Source of the DNA: Heligmosomoides polygyrus polygyrus
Lineage: Eukaryota; Nematoda; Chromadorea; Rhabditida; Heligmosomidae
NCBI GenBank assembly: GCA_947396885.1
Contig: OX377201.1
Span: 69,228,983 to 69,292,982 of the forward strand
Reading direction: 5' to 3'
Length of the DNA: 64,000 bases
In this document: piece by piece, positions 10,675-21,984 of the stretch
How positions within the stretch are numbered: position 1 is the first letter of the stretch
Layout: each line of letters starts with the position of its first letter
Program-made: the position numbers and the translations under genes
The notes under the pieces: model-generated
What the model was told of the DNA's origin: nothing
Seen by the model: the letters and a program-made list of their open reading frames with translations, nothing else
Database searches by the model: none

Positions 10675-11831
10675 GGCCTATGTTATACTTCAGCGACGCG
10701 TCGCTGACGCTGACGTCACCACCGACGTCGCCGACGTCGCCACAGACGCGTGGTCGACGTCAGCGACGTCGTCAACAGATTCTGTCGCGGCGTCGGGGAC
10801 GACGTTGACCGGAGAGCATCGGAGCGCATTTTTTGCATCGGAGCGGGTTTTCAATGTCATCATTTGTTAACCAGTCTGTCCATAGAAAGGCTAACTGATC
10901 ACATCTGCCTCGAATTTGCATACATTTTGAGCTTTTCTTCATCTTCAAAAAAAAAATTCTCGAAATTTTAATTCTTAATTCTTCTTAATGCTTCAAGACT
11001 TGATGATGGTTTTTTGTTCTGTACGTACGGTAGTCTGCTCAACCATTGTTAATCTGCCGAATTTTCTCTTACTAACCAAATTTGGCCTTTAGAAGGATGG
11101 ATAAGTGTTCAAAGGTTTCACTAGCAGCAATGTTAGAACCATTCAAAAGTACCTGTATTTTTAGGATATCCTGTATTTTTTGCAAAGCATAGTGTGTTTT
11201 TAGGTTTTAAACTTTAAAAGAAGCACAAATCAATCGATACGGTCACTTTGTAAAGAGATTATAGGAAGTATTCAAGCGAAACACTATCAATAGATTGTAA
11301 AATGCAAAATAACAGACGAGTGCATGGCGCAGTCTATCCCGATCATACGTCAAAAAAGCGCCGGTTCAGCAAAGACCTTTTTCGTTAAATCGTATTTAAA
11401 TTAAATTTACGCGGAATTCTGGAAAATTTAACTCTTAATTAGTAAGAATTCTATCTCGAAAAAGCTCTTCGCAGAGGTTTGCATTACCATTTGAGAAAGC
11501 GAAGCAACACTACTTATTTTCTACACAGTTCTATTTAGTATTATTTGCTCTACAAGGAAGCAAATAGGCCTAGAAAATGCGAACAGAACGGCTGAGAAGG
11601 ACACAAAAAGGAAGAAAAGTGACAAATTGAAGGGGAGCTAAGGTTTAGGGTCCCACTCCCTCCCCAACACTCAGTGTTCTAATGGATTGTGCTTTTTGTG
11701 TTCGCAAGACTCCACAGGGGGCGTTATACTTCCGCCGCCGATGTCGGCGCCGCCGGCGTCGGCGGCGACGCTGTGATGTGCGGGCTGCTACGCATGCGTC
11801 GGCGACGCGTCGTCGAAGAATAACATAGGCC
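10675..11831. mobile_element. Harbinger-like non-autonomous element, 1157 bp, TSD TAT
   Basis: The ends are GGCCTATGTTATACTTC at the left and GAATAACATAGGCC at the right, flanked by TAT (10672-10674, 11832-11834). Subterminal sequence is a GC-rich run of GACG/GTCG repeats on both sides. A second terminus-like GTTATACTTCCGCCGCC lies inside at ~11722, so a shorter relative may be embedded. Terminus sequence and a 3-bp TWA-type duplication fit PIF/Harbinger MITEs; no transposase is present. Confidence 0.7.
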
Positions 11832-11834
11832 TAT

Positions 11835-12180
11835 CTGTGACAGATAGAAAAAGTAGTAAAGGTTACAGGAAAAGCGTCCTCCAGAGATCCACTAGTCAGA
11901 AGAACCGTATCGTGGCGATGATCAAGGCAGTAGTTGTCCATCATGTCTGCAAATGAGGTTACGATGACAGACTCTCCAAAACACTGTCGCCCTGCCAAAG
12001 TTGAAAACTATCCCGCTATTCCACAATTACAAAAACGCAGACTCCATCCAGCAATCCGTGAACCTCACCTCCTAAATTCCCGCCCCTTCATCTCCAAGTC
12101 AGCATCGCTAGCCAATCGGTTTCCCAGTCGCAGCCGCCGTACAAGTGAATGGGTCACCTAAAAGTTCCTCGCCGCTTCTT
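11835..12180. other. no recognised gene
   Basis: A 75-codon frame (11934-12161) is open and hydrophilic, but it has no recognisable domain or convincing splice sites. I would not call it a gene. Confidence 0.35.
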
Positions 12181-13480
12181 TTAGGAGATGTAGGAGATTG
12201 TCAAATTGCTGTAATCTGACAATCTCCTACACGCTCCAAACTTTTTGTTAATTTCTTAGCACGAGAAGAGCACCCCAGGCATCACTTTTGCTTTATAAGC
12301 CACACTGAAGTGTTACGGATTTTCGCCATTTTAACAAAGTCAGGCCCTGCCCGGAAGAAATAAAAAGACCATTACGGTGCTTCTCACACAGCTTCGTATA
12401 ACCCTCAGTATGGCACTTCGAGAAACTCAATGGGAGGTCCATTAACCTCCCTAGTTAAGCGTCTCGGAGCACCTGTGATATACCACTTTCAAGTCAAATT
12501 GGACAGTTTTCAAAGCAAACTTGACACTTTTGTAAACAAATTGGTAAGTTTTCTAATTAAATTGGCATCCTTCCTTTCTTGCCGTTTTTTTAGGATATAT
12601 AGGAGACTGTCAGCTTGCTGTAATCTGGCTATAATTAAAGCTTCAAACATTGGGCTATAACTAAAGTTTTCAAATCAAACTGAACATCTTCCAATTCAAA
12701 GCGAGCGTCCTACAGATTAAACTAGAGACTCTCCATCGTGTTCACAAATTTCTTGTTTAAGGAAAATTTTGTATAACTTTTTTCAAAATTTTTTAAATTA
12801 TCTGCCCTACTAAGTTAATATACGCTGCTTAAAATTTTGTATTAAAATAGTTTTCAGCGAAAAATAATAAACTAAATTTTGTTTTAAAGCGCAGGAAGAC
12901 TGCAGTCATTCAGCATATTAAAAGAAGAGATCGCGCCTTGCTTGATCGTCATGATTTTTATTTGCTTAAAAGAATAAATTCCACTGGAAGGAGTGTCACT
13001 AAATGGTACAACAAGAGCAGTTATGAAAAACACACATCCTCGTTCTGCTGTGTCACGTCCGTTTGCACTATCACTATACTACATAAAAATCGCGACACTC
13101 AAGTTGAATGCATGGCGCGATCTCTTCTTCGAGTACATTATGTGGTTGCAACTTTTGTGCGCTATAAAAATCAATTCAGAACTTTTCTTTGAAAGAAAAC
13201 GTTTATAAAATTGAAAACAGTGTGTACAGTTGCTGTGGCAGGTGAATTAGAAACTTTCAAATAAAGCTACACAAAATTTTCCTTGAACGAAAAAATTATT
13301 CCATCCGTGTTGGAAAGCCTCCAGCTTAATCTGAAATACGCTTAGTTTGATCTAGAAGATGTTCAATTTAATTTCAATTGCATCAAGCTTGCTTAGAAGA
13401 GTATCAGCTTTGATTTGGAGACTGTCAGGTTTGACGTGAAAAATGTCCAGATCGATTTGAAAGGTGTCTAACTTGAGAAA
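12180..13480. mobile_element. foldback with arms built of 21-bp repeats
   Basis: Four exact-period units start at 12487, 12508, 12529 and 12550 (pattern TTTCAARNCAAAYTKGACA), and three more at 12668, 12689 and 12710. About eight inverted units fill 13317-13477. Internal pairs are also inverted: AAGAAGAGATCGCGCC (~12923) with GGCGCGATCTCTTCTT (~13116), and AAAATTTTGTATAACTT with its complement near 13265. A further block (12571-12667) repeats a motif at 12180-12250. No transposase. Confidence 0.65.
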
Positions 13481-13957
13481 GTAAAAAGTGGAGTATAAAG
13501 ACCGCCCCGGAACGAAGTCATTTATGTGCGCGTCACTGCTGCTACATCCCTTGGTTGAGCCTCAGCTCGCCCGCAATCTTACTTGTCTTCGGAATCTGTT
13601 TTTGAAGAGTTTGCGCAAATGGAGCATAATGTGACCGATCAGACGCGTTAACGAGCAGTGGTCGCTGTACGGTTCTGCCATGAATACATTTTTGGAACAA
13701 CGATCATAACGCCAGCATGACTAAGGCTGGACGTTTCGCTCGCGCTGATAGCGCTATCGAGGGTTCCCTCGATGTCAGGGGAGTGCACCGGGCGAGCGGC
13801 GGTGCTTATCAAAACAACAACAGTCTTGGTTCGGGCTGACGCTGTCGAGGTCGTGTGGCGACTGCTCCCCAACGATTCACCTCTCACAGCTGATCTGAGC
13901 GGCGCATCGCACCGTTCTTTCGTCAGTCTATCGTCCAGCAATCTGCGGCCGTTTCAG
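13481..13957. other. no recognised gene
   Basis: Overlapping frames of 60-97 codons on both strands, none with a recognised domain. It precedes a candidate exon and may contain upstream exons that I cannot define. Confidence 0.3.
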
Positions 13958-14135
13958 AGATGATGGCCACCATTCTAACGAGAGCAGACCACTACCTAAA
14001 GATCGCGCTGATGCTTTGGAAGTCGTCTAGTGCGACTCTTCATTTCCTGACACTGCGTGCCTCCGACTACGTGTTCGGAACACGCCTTCATGCCCCGCAA
14101 CTTATTCAGCACCATGCTAAGGGCTTCCAGACGAG
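13958..14135 (+). CDS. candidate internal exon of an unknown gene
   Basis: The segment is bounded by CCGTTTCAG and by a strong donor, ACGAG|GTGAGT, and is open across 58 codons beginning ATGATGGCC. The peptide includes ADHYLKIALMLW and LTLRASDYVFGTRLH. I do not recognise a family. It lies on the same strand and 3.4 kb upstream of the F-box exon, and its end phase would fit that exon, but nothing else links them. Confidence 0.35.
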
Positions 14136-14814
14136 GTGAGTTAGTTGGCTGCTCGTTTGCTCACTTCAGACTTCGTATCTGGTCGCTACCTATTATACAA
14201 CTGATCCGACGCCGATCCTGATCTTTCGGATTCATAATTTTTTCAAACGACGGATAAATGGATCATTCGAAGATTTGCATTTCTGAAGAGCTCAGATCTT
14301 AGAATGGCTCAGATAATGCTGATTTTGACTAAAACAGATATTCGATTCGCGTGACTGATTTCGATTTGAAGCAGACACCGAATATCCGATTCGGATGGAA
14401 AATTGGACTTCTGATCAAAGACAATCATCCCCATAACCGGGAAATCCATTTTAGGGAAAACCACCATTATCTAAGTCGTCCTTAGATCCGAGTTTTTCAA
14501 AGGCGCAATTATCCAATAGATCTACTTATTCGGCGTTTGAAAAAATACGAATCTGAATTATCCTAAGTATGCTAGCTCATCGTAATGTGATCTCTTAGGA
14601 AAAGAGAGAACCCCTACAGTTTGACAAACTGAAGGTATGAAACTATCGAAGGAAACTTTAACAACTAGACAGTACAGCAGCGTTATCTTAGCATCATCTG
14701 CAGACCCGTAGCCTTGCCTGTCGAAAGTAACTATTATACATACTTCTACAATCGCACGATGGTTGCTCACCTAACACAAGCGAATACGCTTAGCTGTTGA
14801 CTGGAAGAAGAGCA
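14136..14814. other. no recognised feature
   Basis: AT-rich sequence with many ATTCG/GATTCG words and no convincing exon. Confidence 0.4.
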
Positions 14815-14967
14815 GTAGCTGCGCTCATAGAGGACTCCTTCTTTCATGACCACCTTGAAAACTACGTGGGTCTTCGTTTACGACGCTTCCCCTTACTGCC
14901 GATCCGACGGTCTGTGACTGCGAAGGCAACAACTTACGTTGAACAGCTAGTGATCGAAATGTGCTGA
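14815..14967 (+). CDS. candidate terminal exon of an unknown gene
   Basis: Fifty codons in one frame end at TGA 14965-14967 and include IEDSFFHDHLENYVGLRLRR and PLLPIRRSV, which read like real protein rather than chance. The upstream splice site is weak. It could end the gene whose exon is at 13958-14135. Function unknown. Confidence 0.3.
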   Translation, partial: VAALIEDSFFHDHLENYVGLRLRRFPLLPIRRSVTAKATTYVEQLVIEMC

Positions 14968-15328
14968 TTCTCTGGAGTTCAGCGGTCACCTGGCCGTCCT
15001 ATCACGCCACTTCCTTTTTCATTTGGTTTATTAAGTTACGACCGTCTCGTAGCTGCTTAATGTCCAAGGCGTGGTCCTTTATGAGCAGAATTATTTCAGC
15101 CTGCCGATAAGAGACCAGCCGCTCCCCTTATCGTCGCTATTTACTATTTATGTGGCGCGCTACCTCCTGACTTCACAAACAAGAAGTAGTACGACGGGAC
15201 ACGACCGTGTCCCGAAGACGTTTGTTCGCACTCGGAGAGGCCAAGCTGAATAATATCCAAGAGGAAGTCTGCCCTGAATTATCACACATACGCTCTTAAT
15301 GTGTTAGCATGACTAACTCTATCTACAT
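14968..15328. other. no recognised feature
   Basis: No coding signal. A short inverted pair CGGGACACG/CGTGTCCCG at 15194-15211 is the only structure seen. Confidence 0.4.
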
Positions 15329-15840
15329 CCTACTATATATAAAGGAGCAGCGTGTGTGTGTGCGTTTCTGTCACAACTGGAGTGAGTCTACTGAGAAGCC
15401 GAACACGTCGGCAACCGTGCATGGCGAGCCGTAGACGTGCCGAACACGTCGCCAACCGTGCCTGGGCATTTAGATGACCATCGACGGGGCCGTTGACAGC
15501 AGGGAGGCAATCGATATCGATCGATATTATCGGTTTTTTGTGGATGTCGTTCAAGCAGCACGAAACTTCAGCCCTGGGGGTAATCAGGGTCGCTGAACAC
15601 GAATATGAAGTTCGTTTTTGAACTGTCGATCGCCATCAATTGATATTGGGCAAATAAGCGTTTTTGTGGATGTCGTTCATTTTTTCGCTTTTTTCTAACT
15701 TGCCCTAATCGATGTAGTTAAGATGTTCTTCCTGAGGAAACCATGACATGGGTGGCAGCTACAATTGATGATGAGAAGTTATTGCCACGGCGAAGCCGTC
15801 AAAAAGCCGAGAGGCCGCACTGACGGCTGGTACATATATA
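15329..15840 (+). mobile_element. Helitron-like non-autonomous element (tentative)
   Basis: It begins TCCTACTATATATAAAGG followed by GTGTGTGTGTGCG, a start common in animal Helitrons. Near its end an 8-bp stem AGCCGTCA...TGACGGCT (15788-15822) is followed by GGTACATATATAATACATAG. Inside are ACGTGCCGAACACGTC repeats and a segment (15560-15660) repeated at 61601-61815. No Rep/helicase is present and the exact 3' CTRR end is not clear. Confidence 0.4.
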
Positions 15841-15924
15841 ATACATAGCTTCTGCATGGTGGCTAACCGCATACTAATATAATGGACGCTGGTCTACTGT
15901 GAAAATGTGCTCCCTGCCTTGCGA

Positions 15925-17240
15925 ACCAACTCGGATCATTGTCACAGAGTGCGAAACGGCGCATCTCCGGGTGATCAAACAACAAAAGCTCTTCTTCCCA
16001 CCATCTACAATACCGCTCCTAATTCGTGAACAATCGACGCTTTGCGACAGATTTTTCCGTCGCAAACGGTCGCAGTGCCATAACTTTGTCCAAATTCAAT
16101 TATATGAATGTTAAATTGCACCATTAGATTCTCCCTGATTTTCCTCCCTCCTACCAATCCAACTGCCTGCATGAACTGTAAAATTGGATACTCTTGACCA
16201 AGTTTTGGAGCTCGTCCTCTCAAACGTCCGCTAATTGATTTACGACCCCTCTGCGAGCGCCAGTGGTCCATCTTTATAAAGCTAAAGGGTTTAGAAAAGT
16301 AAAAAAAGAAAGGAAAATAAAAGTCCAGTCACGAACCTTCTTTATCAGATCTGTGTTTTGTAGAGCATGGTCATCATTTTGATAACAGTGCGAAGTTTAC
16401 CGAGTTTCAAGTGTCGGCCGGCACTATAACATGGAAGTTCAGCCTTCAATTCTTAGCTAGCAGCGAACATCACGAGGGAACTAGCTCATTTATCATGACA
16501 AGTTGAATGCCCTCTCTTTCATAGGTTTATGCAGGTCCAGCATTGTCAGCCAAGTTCTGAAGCCTCAAAAAATCTTCCGCCTTGCTCGCCCATGTTTGAG
16601 CTTTCGACACCTTCAATAATACCGTTCTGTTCACCACGGAAAGCTCTATCGAATGGTGTCAATCTCGGCCGATTTGGGAAAAATCGATTTTTGACAAATT
16701 CGCATCGAGGTCGAGGACACCCTAAGCCGAGCCTGCGCTGACGATGACGTCACCGAAATATTTTCGAGTTTGGAAAAGTTGGAAACCATTCGATAGAGCT
16801 TTTGATGATGAATGGAGCGGTTTTACTCAGAGTAGCGAGAACTTAATCTGAGCGAGTAAGGGCGCGGAGAACATCGACCGCTGATGTGCCAATTGCACGC
16901 GCGGGCGAGTTTGGAGCGCAATAACTCCGTCAAGTTTATCTCCTTTCGAATATAGCTTGTGGGTTTTGTAGTCAGTGAGAATGTCTAATAGCACTCTGAA
17001 GCACAGCGATGTGGCTTAAGAACGTACAGAGTTACAGTGGTGCAAATATGCAGGTTAGGCTTGTGTGGCAGGAATTTTCCGATTTCGGTTGACCACTGCG
17101 GTGACACACGGAGAGCTAACGGCCTAAAAGTGCGTATTGACCAACTCGGATCTTTGACACAGAGTGGGAAACGGCGCATCTCCGGGTGATCATACAACAA
17201 CCGCTCTTCTTCTCACCATCTACATACTGCACCGTAACTG
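15925..17240. repeat. cluster of dispersed repeat modules
   Basis: A ~93-bp module with GGCGCATCTCCGGGTGATCA occurs directly at 15927-16018 and 17138-17232. Between them lie 16010-16100 (shared with the foldback at 43050-44250), 16540-16770 (the 5343-6240 foldback family) and 16830-17100 (inverted copy of the second block of the 5999-7600 array). It reads as a pile of non-autonomous elements with no gene. Confidence 0.6.
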
Positions 17241-17518
17241 CCGGCAGTGGTCTACATCCTACTTTAATTATTTGTCGACCCAAACAGGACAGAACGAAAA
17301 GGGTCACAACTCTGTTTGCCGATATCCGTTGCAGGTATAGGGACATACTTACAATCGGACTTCGAAGCCGCATCCTGTGTACATCCCATTGCAATGTGCC
17401 ACTGCGATCTGACATCCTTTCTTGTCAGTCTAGATTACTTGCCTACTTAAGGTTACCCACCTCAAGGCAGCGTTTATGGGCAGTAGCAATCAAAACCTCC
17501 TCACCTGTCACTTTTCAG

Positions 17519-20500
17519 ACTTCCAATTGGGTTTCTTGACGGCTTTGACGGTTTACCATGCGTCGTTATGAACGAAATCTTCCTCGCGGTGGCTGGCGAG
17601 GAAATCCCTAATCTACAGCTAGTGAGCAGGCGATGGATGAGCTTGATCAGGTAAGGAGCCTTCTCTTTTTTCCATTCACCTCATGACTTCTTTTCTCTCT
17701 TCTGTTTTTCTTTGCACTTATTATTGAATTAGACCTGCGATTTCAGCGTCAGCATTAGTGCAAAAGAAACACGGAGAAGTGGCATCCTACCTCACGTTCC
17801 CTTTACTCATGCCCTCTGGCCCTATCAGGCTGTAATAATTAGAATACGCTGTACAGTGAAGGAGAACTCAACTGCGGAGGGCATTGCGAACAATTTGCGC
17901 ATCAGAAGCTGAGCCCTAGACTGCACAACCGCACCGCTTCCCAACCGGCCACCAGTGGCTCATGTAGTTGCTGCGACTGAGCTCCTCTAAATTTACTCTG
18001 CAACTGACCACGATTGATGAACCAAGCCTTTTGCATGCCCATTTCTGAGCAGGAAGAGGCCATTCCAGGCTCAATTTTGGCCCGAAGCCAACACTGAATC
18101 GCTACGGTCGGTTGGCTTACCCAGATGCCGACGGAAAATTTGAAAATCATTAAGGTGATTGCGAGGTAGTTCCCTACAACTGTCAATGGGTCACTTTGAA
18201 AAACTCCACGGGGAGCTCGTTTTTGAACCTCCGTTTGGGATGCTGTGTTTCGAGAGTGGATTCCCTAGGTAACTTTGAGGAGTGCGCAGGGCTTTTAGGT
18301 GTTCATTCTGTCTGCTTCTACGTAGCCTTAGTTTCACCTATGTAGGTGCTTTCGCTGTGGAAGCTTTAGGATACGTAGGCCACATTCTCAACCACACCCT
18401 TCAGCTGGCACATTTTGTCGCCTCATCCGGAATTAATCACCGCTACTTATAAAATACGGCATATGATACGGCGGTTCCCTAAGCGATATCGTACTTACGG
18501 GATTGCTTCAGGGAAGCGTTGCTCATTCATCAGTAATCTGCTGAATTCCTCGTTTTTCAGTGCTCGACGATCTCGCTACGCTAGAAATTCTATCACCGAC
18601 CTCACCATTAGCTTCAACAACGGAATACGCTACATCACTCAGCCAGCTCGACGCCAGTCAGTGGAGCTGCCCGCCTGCTCCAGGTAGGAGCTTCAAAATT
18701 GTTTTCTGCAATTTCACGATAAGTGTAACGATGTCTCTGCACTGATTGGGAGTTCCATTTTAACCCAAGGCATGGGACCTTCTCTAGTGCTTATGCTTAG
18801 GTAAGTCTAATGGACACCGAACGACTTATTGAAACAGCGCAATTTTACTTCCAATGTGTGCGTGAGGGCCCTCGCATGACACCTATCGACCTTTCTGCTA
18901 CATGACCAAGCATGGGGCTCCATACTATTCAAGGGCAGTCCGCGAGGGTTGCAGCAACAAGCGCTTGCTCGACTCAAATCTAGTCGTTCCGCCGACTTAT
19001 AACCAGTAGGCGCCCAGGTTGATAAACGATGTTGCAAGCAAAAAGATGGTCTATAAGCTCACGAGAGCCACTTTTGCTGACTTCTCAAGGCTGAAGAAAA
19101 AGGTGTTGATTCTCGTCAACCCTTTTAAGAATCAGATTGTCAACAGTTCTTTCGGTAACGTTGCCGTACAAGAGCTTTCTTCAGACCCTGGGATCTACGA
19201 AGATTCCGGGTAGGTGGGAAAGATGCTGCCGCGAAATCTCGGCCGAATGTCTCCATGACAGACTTCTTACGACAATACGGCGAGAACTGACATCATTGTT
19301 CAGCGGCATGGCAAGATTCTACAACGCCAGGGACGAAACAAACAGCATATTTCATTGGAATCATTTGAGAGGCTGCTCTGCATCCAGGTTACCTGACGCG
19401 TAGTCCGAAATCTGAGCGCAGTTCTGTATTAAAAAAACAGACAGACAACTAAGCCAATACCTAACAAGAAGAGATCGGCAGCGGTCCTTTTACGTTTTTG
19501 AAACTTTTTTATTTTTCTACCTCTCATATCAAGCCAGTTATCTTTATTGTTTTTTAACAAATAAAAATAAATGGCTTAAATCGAAAGGTAGGAAAGCAAC
19601 AGGGAAATCTCATTCTAAAGCAACTTCGGAAAATTCCTGTATTGCTTTCTCTTCGGACAACTCTTCTAGAAGAATAACCTCTATTTGTGTGGACCAACTT
19701 TCTTTACCTACGGAAGTGCTGCATGTTGGGGGCAAGGCACCATCACTCACAGGGAAAGCAAGGCGCGAACAAGGGCAAGACGCCCTTAGTACTGCATTAT
19801 GCGCTATCGCTACTATTAGGGGGGGGGGGGCAAAAGTAATGAGACACCCCATGCCGTGTCCATATATCTCGTGGCTCGAGTCTGGTTTCGTGGTTATTGT
19901 ATTTGTATGTTTGTATGCTTTTTACTGAAGCCCAGCTGAGAAGTTACCACTTCCGCTATTTCCAGAAGCATGCCAAAACCCCAGCCTGTCTCATGCCGAA
20001 ACCCCAGTCTGACGAGTCGACCTGTGTCACGCAAATCTCGCCCAATTCTCAACGCCGAGCAGCCTGGGCTCAATAGTCACGCAATATGAGAAGCACGTCT
20101 TCTACCTTAACCCCGCCAAGCAGCGAGTCTGGGTGAGGCTTGGTAACCTGTTACCAACCTTCGTTCAGCGAGATGTTCACGGCGAGATGCACCTTTGGAG
20201 CTTTTGGGTGTGCGCCCATGGATCGGTTTACCGGAAGCTGTTTCCCAAGAGCACTACGATGAACTCCAAGGCCATGGTGAACGAAATAGAAGAGATGGGC
20301 CGGCGGCTCGCTCTTATTCATTCGCAGCGCTTCAAGAAGATTCTCCTCTTCGACAACGCCGCACCCCATCGGGAACAAGTAACCACGGATAAGCTTGGCC
20401 AGCTGGGCTACGTTCACATGCCTCACCCACGTATTCGATATCTCTCCATGCGACTACCACTACTTCTTGAGCCTACAGGACTTCCTGGTCGGAAGGGACA

Positions 20501-21497
20501 CAAGAACCCAAGCAGTTCTTGACAACCATATTGATCAACACCAGGCCAAAGCAATTCTGGAAGGATGGGACCAGGAAGTTGGCTGAGCGATGGCAGCAAG
20601 GTCATTGCCCTTAATGGCAAATACATTCCTCAGCATCGTTGAGTTGTAATTGAGTTATAAAGAGATAAAGATTGTTTTCAATTTGTCTCATTACATTTGC
20701 CCCCCCCCCTCCCTAATGGGAGAGTCATTTCAGTGCTGGAAAAGCCAGTTTTCATTTCGCATCCCTTCGCTGCATTCTTGGCGCTCCCTTGCCTTACAAA
20801 GCATTACCATGTTCAAGTACGATGCACTCGTTCCAGACGCTGGTGCTCGCACGATCTGGCGTCAGCCGTGCCCCACATCTCCATTGACTGTCTGGAGCTG
20901 CGCATTCACAACATCAACGAGCAGTTCGACGACCTCCAGCTGAGCACAATCGACACGCGGTCGATAGACATCAAGTTCTGCAGACCTATCGGTTCTACTT
21001 CATCAGAGTTCGTTTTATTATCAGTCGTACTGCTTGGAGATTCCAACTTCGAACATTCTGTCGTAACAGTAGCGGGAGACCCAAACGGAAGCGGCAGTAA
21101 CGAGCACGCGGAAATGGCCCTGTTTTTCTAAAAGTGGTGAGCATCTCCAATTGCATGGGAATATGGATCACTCTCCTCCATCAGCGGGAATGGTCCGCGC
21201 CACAGTTCCGGCGACCTACACAGCGCCCGTATTCCCGACTTTTCGCGTCGCTCAAGCTAGCCACCTGAACAGCAACTTGTCTAGGCCTATGCTGCAATAG
21301 AATAGTTGCTTCTGTTCCTGCTCTCAGGTCAACGATTTTTCAGGCACATCGTAGGTCTCCTGTCTGAGCTCCTGCAGAATCGGTCGATTGAAGCCGTTCG
21401 CCTCTCATCTGAAGTCGCACAGCCGTCGACAGCTCTGATCAGTGACATTGCTGAACTCTTCCACTCTAATAGAATCCAGTTGATCCTAGACCTGTAG
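17519..21497 (+). CDS. F-box domain protein gene (partial model)
   Basis: F-box proteins usually recruit substrates to SCF ubiquitin ligases. Exon 17519-17650 lies between CTTTTCAG and CAG|GTAAGG and encodes LPCVVMNEIF, then LQLVSRRWMSLI, the LP...EIF...L..VSRRW pattern of an F-box. Exon 18561-18683 (TTTTTCAG to CAG|GTAGGA) joins in phase and gives RYARNSITDLTISFNN. Exon 19018-19209 joins in phase but is less certain. After a mariner element, ~20752-21040 encodes VPHISIDCLELRIHN and STIDTRSIDIKFC. The last exon, 21328-21497, follows CTCTCAG, encodes HIVGLLSELLQNRSIEAVRL and ends at TAG. First exons and some junctions are unresolved. The F-box call is firm, the gene's extent moderate. Confidence 0.6.
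18050..18220 (-). repeat. fragment of the composite dispersed repeat
   Basis: The stretch reading CCCAGATGCCGACGGAAAATTTGA... through TCCACGGGGAGC matches, in diverged form, the ~130-bp module of the repeats at 8440-8600 and 55720-55850. It lies in an F-box gene intron. A similar fragment is at 12300-12440. Confidence 0.5.
19819..20713 (+). mobile_element. mariner element with poly-G termini, internally deleted
   Basis: Both ends read inward as TA + G-run + CAAAWGTAATGAGACA (left 19819-19846, right reverse complement ending 20713), flanked by TA at 19817-19818 and 20714-20715. At ~895 bp it is shorter than a typical ~1.3-kb mariner. It sits between two exons of the F-box gene and has the same orientation. 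Confidence 0.85.
20085..20586 (+). pseudogene. mariner transposase, C-terminal half, inactive
   Basis: Cut-and-paste transposase of the Tc1/mariner superfamily. Readable in order: EKHVFYLNPAKQRVWV, ILLFDNAAPH (second catalytic Asp) and, after a frameshift near 20430, SPCDYHYFLSLQDFL (third Asp), spaced as in the D,D34D class. At the expected first Asp the codon gives Tyr (YEKHV), and the DNA-binding N-terminal half is missing. Confidence 0.85.
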
Positions 21498-21984
21498 CTG
21501 CACATAGTGACATACACAATAAGCAGGGTACCACGGAGGGTGACATTTTTGACGAGCCTCGCTGTTAACAAATTGTAATTAGCCCTCTTTGTTGCACGCA
21601 TCTCTCCAGTCTTTCACGTTTTACGGGTATTTTGCATTTCTGTACCACTGAGAATAAATCGTCGTATCCTCGCAAGCGAACGACTACTTTTCAACCACCT
21701 CTTTTTTTTTATATTGGGGTGCACATTCGATTTCGCTTTCTGAGACATTGCTTAACGCGGTACTTGTGAAGCAGAGGGCCCGTGGTGGCACGGGGTTGCC
21801 GGGAAACAGGTAAACAAAATTCGAAAGAAACATGTTAACTATAAAAATTCGAAAAAATATTCGATTTTTGAAAACTATCGATTTGCTGCTCGAAATGAGC
21901 CCTTGAAATTTCAGAACTATCGAACATTCGACTGTTCTAAACAAAGTTCCAACAAGTTATTCGAATACGTACTCTTATGTTCGA
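21498..21984. other. no gene; TTCGAA-rich repeat
   Basis: After the F-box stop there is no coding signal. From 21790 to 21990 the words ATTCGAA and TTCGAT recur, resembling 28600-29310 and 57540-57830. Probably one dispersed AT-rich element family. Confidence 0.45.

Noticed and set aside
12430..12660. Heptad-repeat protein (FQxKLDS repeats)
   Set aside because: The periodicity comes from a 21-bp DNA minisatellite that is also present inverted and elsewhere; no start or splice context supports translation.
19304..19403. Candidate last exon of the F-box gene with a stop
   Set aside because: Phase fits, but coding-like blocks continue at 20752-21040 and 21328-21497, so a stop here would cut the gene short; splice site support is weak.
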